Shown here: positions 34,353 through 43,694 of the stretch, one piece after another
Position numbering within the stretch: the first letter of the stretch is position 1
Layout of the letters: each line of letters begins with the position of its first letter
Assembly (NCBI GenBank): GCA_015680685.1
Contig: MNCI01023742.1
Coordinates: forward strand, 1,033,048-1,097,047
Source: Gnetum montanum
Lineage: Eukaryota > Streptophyta > Gnetopsida > Gnetales > Gnetaceae
Length of the DNA stretch: 64,000 nt
Reading direction: 5' to 3'
The notes under the pieces: model-generated
The model's input: only the letters and a program-made list of their open reading frames with translations
Told to the model about the DNA's origin: nothing
Databases searched by the model: none
Position numbers and translations under genes: made by a program

Positions 34353-37300
34353 CAAATTTTTCAACTCAAGGGGCTCATGCTTAAAACTTTCAAGGATCTT
34401 CAACTCTCCCAAATTGGTTTCATTAGGTTCATCAGAGAGTTGGCAATGGATTTGCTCCATCTCATCCATGCCCTTAATGTAGGCACTTGTAAGGCTCTTA
34501 GTTTGTTCCATGCATAGAGTTGAGCTACTATCAGGATTAGATATCAACCACTGGTGTCCTCCTATTTTGTGACTACTGTGTATAGGTACCTTTGAATTTT
34601 TGTCACATCAGCACATTATCTGCATGTTGTGATTGATGTTTTTTTCACAATTCACAATTTTTGCACATAGTTACACCCTATGTCATAGTTGAACGTGCTT
34701 CCTCTCAATATTTCAAGATCATTTTCCTTAAAAATTTCCAAGGAGAGATCTCTAATTCCCAACCATGCATCTACTGTACTCAACCAAGTCCTTCCCATGA
34801 TGATTGGGATGTCCCCTTTTTAGTTGTCTATACAAACCACTAGGAAGTCAGCAAAATAGGATCACCCATAAATGGTGGTCACAATGTCCTCCACCAATCC
34901 CAAGGGAATGGTGATGGTTTAATTTTCCAACTCAAGATGAATGTCGCTCTTCTTGAGAGGAAGTAGGTTTCAGGCTTTGTACATTTTATGGGAGATCAAA
35001 TTCACACTAGAACCTAAGTCCATAAGAGCCTTACAAGGCTCATTCCTAGCAATTTGTAAGTAAATTAAGGGACTTCTAGCATCAGATCTTTTCCTGGGAA
35101 GATGATCAACCTTGATCTAATTGGTGACTACATGGAGCAACATGATAGTATGTACTTTGGGAGGAATTTGGTTTCAAAGGCTCTCAAACAATGTATTAGA
35201 GAATGAGGAAGAAGTAGGGTCATTAGTTGTAGGTGTTTATAAGGCTTAGAAGGACTATTGGTTTGGAAAAAAGGTATTTTTGAGGTTTATTTTCTAAACC
35301 ACACAGCTGGGGAGCCAACTGTAAGTTAACAGCCCTTGTAGTCTTTCTTTGCTGTGGTTGGGCAAAAATTTTACCCTGCATGGATGGAGTTGGTGGTAAT
35401 TAAGTTAAGGGTAGAGGCACATGTGAAAAAGGATGAGGAGGGTAGAATGAAAATGGGGAGTTCTCTCTTGGAGATTGAGCTTTGTAGTACTTAAAAGGTA
35501 AGTAGTGATGTTGAAAAAATGTGTGACTGGAAGATTCATGTGGAGAAACTGGTTGTTGAACATAGTACCCATATGGATATGGCTACTAGTAAAGGTATTG
35601 TTGCCTTGATGGTGGCATCCCCTACAACTATGGGTGCTACCACTACTGTTATTGCTCATGAGGTTGGGGTGGAGCTCCACTCGGATAGTAGACTTGCTGT
35701 TGGTGGAACTGCTTGTAGTTGCCTTGAGGATAAGGCAACCTCTTGGGTGCTTGCCTTCTTGCCAATCTAGGATTCAACACGTACACCTTATAATATTGTA
35801 AATATGACACAATAGGACAACATATCTTAGGATGTTCATATTAGTAGATGTCACATCCACCATCAACATCTATCTCAGATTCTACAACCTCTTAAATGGC
35901 AGCAACTTTGCCTGTACCCCTTTGATGGACATGTTTAGCTTCTTTCATCCTTCTTTAATCATGACCACTACCTTGCTCTTTTGACTCTTTAACAATTCTA
36001 AGAATAATTTGAAATTTCTCATCTAAAGAATCTCACATTTTATCTACCTTAGCTAATATCTCATAAACAAATTTTTGGATCGACAAGTTTTTATGTTGCA
36101 CCACTTCATCAAGTGGTGCCTCCTTCTCATTGTCATAAAACTAGACTTTCCTTTTTTAGATGGAAAGCTCTCACTTGTATTCCTTCATACTTTCCCTCTT
36201 TCTCAACTTGCCTTCTTCTTTGGCCACTTGCTTAATCAGCCTTTAGATCTGATGAATCCTTAGTTCTAAAAGTCTTCCTTGGGCATAGACCCCAAGATTT
36301 CTCCTTATTTCTTTTTGAAGCCCATCTATGATATGGTGAAGCTGCTTCCTTTGATAAAAGCCATGGCCTAGGCACCTATGTAGCAGAGAGTAATATCTAC
36401 CCATGATCGCATCCAAGGATTCTTGTGTTCCTTATCTCCACCCTTGGATCTACTTACTTAGATTAGACACTCAAGAATACATTTGATACTTGTCATTAAA
36501 GAGTTCAAGCATCATACTCCATTTTGTAATTGATATTGATTCCAAAGATTGGTACTAGCTTTCAACTTTCTTAATGAGTGTCCTTGGGAACAACTTTAGT
36601 TTTTGTCATTCATTTTGAATGTTCTACAAGGCATAGGCATCGTGAAAGGCTTGAAGATGATTTTGTGGATCTGAGTTGTATCCTTCTTCAAATTTGGGGA
36701 TATTATTTATATCCAATCATTTGATTCTACTATCTTTCACATGCCTCATTAGAATCCTCACAGCCTCTGTAATGTTCAACATGTTTCTTGTCATAAGCAA
36801 AGGCTCATCATAGTTATAGCCCCTATGACAGTCATGATGTCTATGATGTCCTTTGCTACTCCATTTATGATGGTGGGCCTTCCTTGATTGTGCACACCCC
36901 TAGTCTCTACTATTTTAGTGGGCTCTACGATCATCTCTATCTCATCAATCACCTCCATAACTGTCATGTCCCTTACAACTTTGGTCGGAGCTATAGAAGA
37001 AAGAAGATGAGGATGTCAAGGTGAAGAGGGAGGAGAGCCAACATTAGCATGGTGCTTGCTACTCCCTCTCCTTAGGTCACAGACGCATTCACCATGTCTA
37101 GCTCTGTCTTAGTGCTTGTTCCGGTTCCTACCTTAACTCCTTCCTTTGAAACCCTCATGGTCATGGGACCCATTCTTGCCTAAGCTAGGATTTTTTATAG
37201 TGGACTATAAATTCTGGTTAGGGCCTACTTTATCAAAGAAGAAGGGAGGAGAGAGTCAGTGTTTTGAGAACCCCCAAAGAAGGGATCTTCACATTTTTCT

Positions 37301-37703
37301 AGCCCAACAAGAACAAGGGGTTTGTGAACCATTTCTCCTTTAATACCCTGTATTGCATCTTCGGTTGCTGATCTTTTTTTCGTTGTGCCTTAGTGGGATG
37401 ATAATCATGGTTCTGCACAATGTATTTAACATTGATCCCCTAGATGTCCAATTTTATGAGAGTTTGGAGCAGCATTGTAGAAACTAATCGATTGGGTGGC
37501 AACACAATGTTGCCCTCCATGTCCTTCCACTGTAGCTATTCATCCTAATGTGAGATGAAGGTGAAGTCTAGCACATACTCATTAAGATCAGTATGTATCA
37601 CTTTGCATTGTTGGGGCACTAATGACTTTGACCCTTCATGCCTTTGTTGATTGGATTTGCCTTCATATAGCAATGAAGAATCTCCCCTATGAGAAGAAGC
37701 CAT
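34353..37703 (-). pseudogene. gag: Decayed gag-protease of element D
   Basis: ATG at 37703 (MASSHRGDSS). The Gag core can be followed at about 36720-36240, including QLHHIIDGLQKEIRRNLGVY and AQGRLLELRIHQI. The Cys/His motif reads GCDIYxYEHPKxCCPI near 35870, followed by a Pro/Tyr-rich tail (about 35680-35400). A retropepsin segment, NEPCKALMDLGSSVNLISHK near 35040, has the catalytic Asp with Gly-Ser following, and IPIIMGRTWLSTVDAWLGIR comes near 34790. The pre-RT stretch, with a Glu-rich region and EPLELKNL, ends exactly at the E insertion. Many stops and frame shifts. Confidence 0.78.
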
Positions 37704-37835
37704 ATTAGATTGGAAGAAAAATAGTGTGCTCTTCTTAGTATTATTACTTTTCTTAATGATGTTATCTTTTAGGTTTGTTACAATGTCATTAAATAATTTT
37801 GCTAACTCCTAGATAGTGCACGTAGCTAACTAAAG

Positions 37836-37854
37836 TCCTTGGCAATGGCACCAA
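37836..37854 (-). promoter_or_regulatory. Primer-binding site of element D (tRNA-Asp type)
   Basis: Minus strand TTGGTGCCATTGCCAAGGA next to the 5' LTR matches the complement of the plant tRNA-Asp 3' end (TGGCGCCGTTGCCGGGGA) except for a few transitions. Athila and Tat elements typically use this primer. It is the best of the five sites and allows the worse ones in A, B, C and E to be interpreted. Confidence 0.72.
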
Positions 37855-38679
37855 TGATGAGCAACAAGAAATCCCTATGCCCAACCATATGAATCACTAA
37901 TGTTTACTAAGTAATCTAATCAAATTTCGTAGACTTTAGCTCTCTAAGTGCATTGGGTCTAGGTAGTGAATCTAACGGACATGATCGTGTCTTCTCAGTT
38001 TCACTTGTGAAGTGTAAGTATATGGTTAAGTGTAACTGAGGCATATGATTTTTATCATTTTATGTTTATTGTTTAAATTACCTAAGTGCCAAATAAAGTA
38101 ATTAAATGTCAAATTAATCTAATAATTATTTAATGGTTAACTAGTCCTAACATAAGCATCCATTCCCATTTGTCGTACACATCCCAAACATGTTATAACG
38201 CTACTAGGTTTACAAGTGTTAAGCATTATTAGGATTACCAAGCATTAAGCATATGCTCGAGATGGTCGTACTTATGTGTATTAATTATGAAAATTTAATT
38301 AATTAATTAAATGCATTAAAGTAAATCACATGCAAAATAAATGCATTAAGTAAACATTAAGCTAAGTCCAAGTGCTGCAAGGTTTATGAAAAAAGCTCAT
38401 CTTTATTGTCAATCATACCAAGGTGCTCAAATACATTAGTGCTCAAATAAAGATCTGTACACTTCTCACTCCTACTATGGGCACTTAGAAAATATTCTAA
38501 CTCTAGAGAAATGAAAATGCAAAAGTTCGGCTATCTACTAATGGATGGATGCAATAAATGATGCTAGTGCATGCATTTATATAGGTAGTAGAAGACACTG
38601 CTTCAAATCCTACATTGATGGGATTACATTAATAGGATCCCATTGACGCAATCCATGAATGATGACTCATTAAGAATCA
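37855..38679 (-). repeat. 5' LTR of element D
   Basis: On the minus strand it ends GTTGCTCATCA at 37855 and contains a CTATATAAAT box near 38580. The body shares blocks with the other LTRs, for example the CTTGGTAATCC-type and TACTTGG strings and the TCACTTGTGAAG region near 38000. The start is uncertain by some tens of bases. Confidence 0.7.
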
Positions 38680-38939
38680 ATAGAAATTTCTACATCGATA
38701 AAGGAAGCAAAAATTTCAATATTGGTTAAAGAATATGGAAGTAATATAGAATCCCCCATTGGGGAATTCTAAAGAAATTAGATTTGTTGGGAAAAAATCA
38801 AAGTGAGAAAAACTAGATCTATTGAAAAAAATTAGATTCACTGTAAAAATATCAAATCCATTAAAAAATTAATTTCTCTTATCATGATGAAAATTAATTT
38901 TTGAAGTACCAAACAATTTTTCACAACAAACAATTTTGC

Positions 38940-40020
38940 TATGCAGTTTCAATGCTTTAATCAAATGATGAAACTGATAAAGATACAAGAAATAAGATTG
39001 AGGGAGGATGGTCAAAATAGAGATAGGCTAGTGATTTTTTACATGATAAAAAGAATCACATGAAAATGTTACAAGACATTAATTGGCTCTACTATCTTAT
39101 ATGGTGTTAAATGTTGGTTTGTATAAAAGAGGCATGAATGACAAATTAGTGTGGCAGAAATGCAAATGTTTAGATGAATATTATGGATGTTGGAGTTTAC
39201 ATAAAGAAGATAAATTGGATAGTGTAGATATTAGATGAAGGCTTGTAATGGCTTTTATTTCAAATAAGCTATAGAAATGGAGTATTAGATGATTTGGACA
39301 TTATGCAAAGAAGATCATCTAAGGATCCAATGAAAAAAGGTTGCTACATCGCAACAAAAAGGACGAATAAAAAAGTGGTGAGAAAAAAATAATTAAAAAT
39401 GATATAAAAATATTACAAATGAATAAAGAATTTAACTCTTTAAAGAGGTAAATGTGGAAAGAAAACTTAGATGAGCTATAGGAATGAAGTCTTAGATATT
39501 TTAGACATGTGCAAAGACGATCACATAAATTGCATAGTACATATATTAGAGGAAGGCTTGTAGTGGCTTCTACTTTAAATAAGTTATAAGAATGGAGTAT
39601 TTGATGATTTGGGCATGTGCAAAAAAGATCACATAAGGGTCCTATCAAAAAAAGGTTACTACATCACAATTCCATAAGAGCTACAAAAAGAGACCAAGAG
39701 AGACATGAGAAAAAACAATTGAAAATGTTCTTAAAAAATTATAAAGAATTAAAGATCTAGTTGTTCATAGAGGTAAATGGGAAAAAGAAAACTTAGAGAA
39801 GCTACAAGAATAAAGTCTTAGATGGTTTGGACATGCGTAAAAAAAATCACATAATGAGCCCATCAAAAAAGGTTGCTAGATCACAAGTTCATGAGAGTTA
39901 TGTAAAGTAAAATTAAACAAGAAATGAGAAAAATAATTGAAAATGATATTAAAAATTGCAAATAAATAAAGATCTAGCTCTTTATAGAGGTAAATGGGCA
40001 TACACACACAAGATGACATA
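38940..40020 (+). mobile_element. 3' end of a LINE ORF2 (decayed), with its last segment amplified in tandem
   Basis: Translation around 39085 reads TILYGVKCWFVYKRG (across a stop), the conserved post-RT wording of plant LINEs (MLYGxECW), and is followed by a methionine/cysteine-rich stretch like AEMRMLRWM. Downstream come repeated copies of the terminal LINE block: FGHVQKRSHKGPIKKR, then RDQERHEKKQLK, then a LxxxVNGKKKT end. Copies begin near 39270, 39470, 39590 and 39810, each about 110-220 bp, with stops throughout. No 5' part of a LINE was seen. Confidence 0.66.
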
Positions 40021-40022
40021 AT

Positions 40023-40204
40023 GAACTTGTTAAAAAAATTGCTACATCACAATTTCCAAGGATCCACCAAAAAGAAGACTCATATAACTAGGAATTTTCA
40101 TAGAGAATGACATAATGAACTTGTTAAAAAGCTTTGCTACACAACAATTTCCCAAGATCCACCAAAAAAGAAAAATCATATAACTAAGAATTTTCATAGA
40201 GAAA
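40023..40204. repeat. 94-bp tandem duplication
   Basis: Unit 1 from 40023 and unit 2 from 40117 both read GAACTTGTTAAAAA, then TTGCTACA(T/C)(C/A)ACAATTTCC, then GATCCACCAAAAA, then CATATAACTA and GAATTTTCATAGAGAA. It lies between the LINE tails and the tRNA gene. Confidence 0.85.
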
Positions 40205-40215
40205 ATTATCCTTTT

Positions 40216-40219
40216 AAAA
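40216..40219 (-). terminator. RNA polymerase III terminator of the tRNA-Gly gene
   Basis: A TTTT run on the minus strand, 13 bases after the tRNA discriminator base, in the expected place for Pol III termination. Confidence 0.7.
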
Positions 40220-40232
40220 CAAGAACAATACT

Positions 40233-40304
40233 TGCGTCTGCCGGGAGTCGAACCCGGGTCTATTGCTTGGAAGGCAATTATCCTAACCGTTGGACTACAA
40301 ACGC
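40233..40304 (-). tRNA. trnG-UCC: tRNA-Gly (anticodon TCC)
   Basis: A 72-nt cloverleaf: acceptor stem GCGTTTG / CAGACGC with one G-U pair, then the D-arm region GTCCAACGGTTAGGAT. The anticodon stem-loop ATTGC-CTTCCAA-GCAAT gives TCC. The T-arm is CCGGG-TTCGACT-CCCGG, with discriminator A. Box A and box B promoter sequences are internal. It looks like a nuclear cytoplasmic glycine tRNA. The only visible deviation from the usual plant sequence is C-to-T in the 5' acceptor strand, which keeps pairing as G-U. It is intact although surrounded by decayed repeats. Confidence 0.96.
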
Positions 40305-40568
40305 TGCCTTGTCTTAAAACATTTAAAGGTTTCTCACATGTAAGCAAGTTTTTATTTCTCAATTCCCTCTCAAAGCTTCTCCTGACACATTTTTGAGCTC
40401 CTGCGTAGCAACTACCAAGGAATAACTTTCATTGAAATTTGAGCCACTGATTTTTGTGGCGGTGATGAGCCTTGCGTCAGTTGCGTGGCATGCTGCCGGC
40501 GTTCCCTGAGATTCCTCAAACCCTGTTCTGCCTTGGATTCCAAAAGTAAACAATACCCACAAATCACC

Positions 40569-41835
40569 ATGGTACCTCCGAAACATACCAAAAAAACAAT
40601 GGTGGACTGTGAAGATCCTGGTGCAAACACGTCATTTCTGATTACAGAGTTATCAGCTATTCCTCTGGTAAATGAAGACCTAGGACCCACAACAGAGCAG
40701 GAGAAGTCCTTCACAGCATGGGAACTTGCCAATTTCTGGATTGCCCTGGTTGTGGGTTTGCCTGCATACTATCTAGCAGGGAGCCTGGTGATAAAGGGCA
40801 TGTCCTGGTGGCAAGGAATCCTCACAGTTGTTGGATGAAATCTGCTGCTGCTGCTTCCCCTGGTTCTTATAGGCCATGCAGGAACACAGCATGGAATCAG
40901 TATATACTATATCCTCTCCTCTCAAATTTCATTCAAATGGAATTTATTGTGTTTCTTATTGTCTTTATCAATACAAAATTAACTTTATAACTGTACCTGA
41001 TCACTAGTTTGCTGTAATAGTTACTGCACGGTAGATTTTATCTCGTTTAACTACTTTCTTTTGCGATTAAAATATGATTTGATATGGCATCTGTTTTCTG
41101 CCTTTCAGATTTCACAAGGTACTGCAGAACCCAGGCAGATCAAGTTCTTGGGCAGCTCACCCTACCACTATTGATGGGTGCCTTTTCATTTCTGGTTCTG
41201 GCGGTTACTGCTTCGACCAAAGTTATTTTTGGTGAAACCATATCTAATCCAGTTCAACTTTTAGGAATGATCGATGGGTTTTTGCCTATTTGTGTTTCAA
41301 TTATAGGCATCACAGTGGCAACCTTGACAACCAATATTCCAGCCAATCTAGTGGCTCCTGCAAATGCATTGGTGAACTTGAATGCTTCATTCTTTACATT
41401 CAGAAAGGCTTTAGTAGTGACATCTGTACTAGGCATCATGTTCCAACCTTGGAGATTTCTGGAATCCTCTGATAGTTACACAGTTTCTCCCCTGTCAGGA
41501 GAAGCTTTGAGAAACTGGAATCCTCTGCACTGTTGGGTCCCATTGGAGCTATCATTATTGTGGACTACTATGTTCGTAAGAGATGCAAGTTGAGCATCTA
41601 TGATCTGTATACAGATGATCCAAATGGAGAGTACTGGTATTCTATGGGCTACAACATTAATGCCTTGTTTTAGCGCTACATAAATATCAAATATGTAGCG
41701 CCCGAAGCAGAGTCAATCTACTTCCCCCGGAGAGCCACGTCAACGGGAGCGTTTTACGATTTGGATTCCTTATTGGTTGGTATTTTACTTGTAATCCCTG
41801 GGTGTTTACAAGCTAATGGTGCTGTATGCAGTGAG
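40569..41835 (+). pseudogene. NCS1 nucleobase transporter (PLUTO-like), copy 1, pseudogene
   Basis: The start ATG at 40569 has an ACCATGG context. The N-terminal region carries the plant NCS1 hallmark: NEDLGPTTEQEKSFTAWELA, then FWIALVVGLPAYYLAGSLV and [17 protein letters not shown] follows at the Gly of GN, then the homologous reading ends at about 40900 (GTQHGIS). All central membrane helices present in copy 2 are missing. Homology resumes after an AG acceptor at 41108 ([16 protein letters not shown]) and continues through [20 protein letters not shown] to [10 protein letters not shown]. It is then broken by a ~57-bp insertion and, in another frame, ends [14 protein letters not shown] and YWYSMGYNINALF. 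The intact relative imports purines and uracil across a plastid membrane in Arabidopsis. Confidence 0.85.
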
Positions 41836-41839
41836 GTTA

Positions 41840-43690
41840 TTGGTTGCTAAGGTCCTGACCTGGTCTTAAGGTCTGCCATGCAGTGAGTCCTGACGTGGGC
41901 CCCTGCAAAACATCCCTTTGCAACAGCTAAAGTCACCATCCATCCCCCTTATAGACTATAGGGTTGTCAATGTAAGAAGGCTGGACTTACCATCTTTAAA
42001 TTTACTTATGGCATCTGGTCTAATTGAGAAGTTAGCTAAGTAAGATAAGTGAGTTGATAGAAGTAAATAGTGGTAAAGTCTATTATGAACATATTGGACT
42101 AACATCAAAAGTTGTTCCCACTTTGCCCTTCAATCCTTGATCATTCCCTGCTCCTTTGGTTTAGCTAATCACGGGGTTTATGTATAGACAAAACCTACCC
42201 CATTTGTTCCATGACCTATAGGTCTACTAGAGTTACCCACTTCAATCAATTAGCTGAAATTTTGACTGAATATGAAATCACTTTGTTCAATGCTAGATCC
42301 TGTGGTATTTTTATGGGATCATTATAGGATTTTTATTCAAGATCACTATGGTTCTTTTTTGGGTGGCTGTAGGATGGCCATGTATGGGTGGTACTCGACA
42401 AATACAGATAGATGCAGCCAATCCCCCTGGAAAGAGGAGAGCTTATCCACAAGCACACATGAGACTCATGACTACCTTGCAAGGGCATTGAGACCATAGC
42501 ATGTTACACCAAAGCATCACTTTATCCAAAGTGTTGTCACACAAATGCTTGCCTAGAAGAGAAAACTCCCCCTATAGTGTTGTAATTCACACAAGATATG
42601 CATGTTGTCTAGCCAACTAGGCGAATCAAAGTTCTATCCTGGTAAATTGTCCACCCATGCAAACACAGTGGAATCATGCTTAGCAAATTCACATTGCACC
42701 CTCTTGCCCATCCAGGAGGAAAAAGCTCAGATTTCAAATGTAAACTATGTGTATCATGGGAGCTAATTACCAAAAATCTCTAGGAACAATGGAAGAAAAG
42801 GATATCTCAAAAAGCCATAGGGGGTTGTATTAGTGAGATCCAATGATAACTAAGTAAATGATTCCTCGTAAGAAAACCTGTCTAAGAACCTTTAGTACCC
42901 TATTCTAGCACCTCCCTAGCAGCAAGACTACCCTTATCCCTCGAGCATTCTTCATTCCAATATCTACAAGTAGATCAAGAAGGGTAAAAGTTGCTTGTGG
43001 GGGCTGCCCCTTACCTCAGGAAATAAGGAGAACTTGTTAAATAAAACGGAAATAAGGAGAACTTGTTAAATAAAACGTTAAAAGCAAAGTTTGCTGGTAG
43101 ATGGGATAGGACGCCCAAGCTCACACTCGAGGGTGAAGGCAAAGCGTCGTAATGTGCTTCGGCTCGTAGCCGCTTCCCGAAGGTATCTCCCCGTTCTTGC
43201 TCACCTTAGGAATCTAAACAACAAGATTCCTGATCCATGTGAGCCAAAGGTCCGAAGCAGGGGAGAAACTGACTGCCCAAGGAACGATAATAATTTGCAG
43301 AGGAGGGTTATGGGGAAAAAAAAAACAACACCTTACACTCGGCACGTGATCAACCCTGAAATATGGATGAACAGATCCGCTCTTCACCATTCATGGGCCA
43401 GCCAAAATACTTCACATAATTGAGCCCCAAATTCCAAAAGCCTGGAAAACCACAGGCAAGCACTGAACCCCAGCAATGGGCCACCACGGGTTTCAGCTGA
43501 TGATGAACTCACAAAATTTCTCTGTAACTGACAGGCGATTCTGCACCAGCAAAATTCCCTGTCCTCATCCTTTTCAGACCCATCAATTTCCCCAAGATGG
43601 AGCAGCATCGAGAACACTGAAACCACCATATTCCAGGAATCAACCGGCGAACTGAGCATAACTTCAACCAGTCTGCACTGCAGGAGGGGC
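41840..43690. other. Region between the two transporter copies, no gene recognised
   Basis: Mixed-composition DNA with only short frames and no domain. It includes a 29-bp exact tandem duplication (43020-43077). The part just upstream of copy 2 (about 43090-43690) is less AT-rich and would have to hold the missing start of copy 2, but no in-frame ATG or clear upstream exon was found there. Confidence 0.45.
43020..43077. repeat. Exact 29-bp tandem duplication
   Basis: Two identical copies (43020-43048 and 43049-43077) beginning GAAATAAGGAG and ending AAATAAAACG. Perfect identity in an otherwise decayed region suggests a recent replication slip. Confidence 0.95.
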
Positions 43691-43694
43691 CCTT

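Larger units (their letters stand above)
34353..38679 (-). mobile_element. Retroelement D, 5' portion (5' LTR, gag, protease, pre-RT segment)
   Basis: Begins with an LTR (about 38679-37855), followed by the best-preserved primer-binding site of the window, gag and protease, and is cut by element E at 34353. It continues at 19718. The outer LTR edge is approximate; a TGATTCTTAATG start near 38679 fits the TATA-to-edge distance of the E LTR. Confidence 0.78.

Noticed and set aside
40412-40732. A minus-strand 106-codon frame
   Set aside because: Antisense to the NCS1 N-terminal exon, which carries recognisable family motifs on the plus strand.
43091-43423. A 110-codon plus-strand frame upstream of transporter copy 2 as a missing transit-peptide exon
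   Set aside because: Arg/Lys-rich beginning, but no in-frame ATG at its start, no clear splice donor linking it to copy 2, and no similarity to the start of copy 1.
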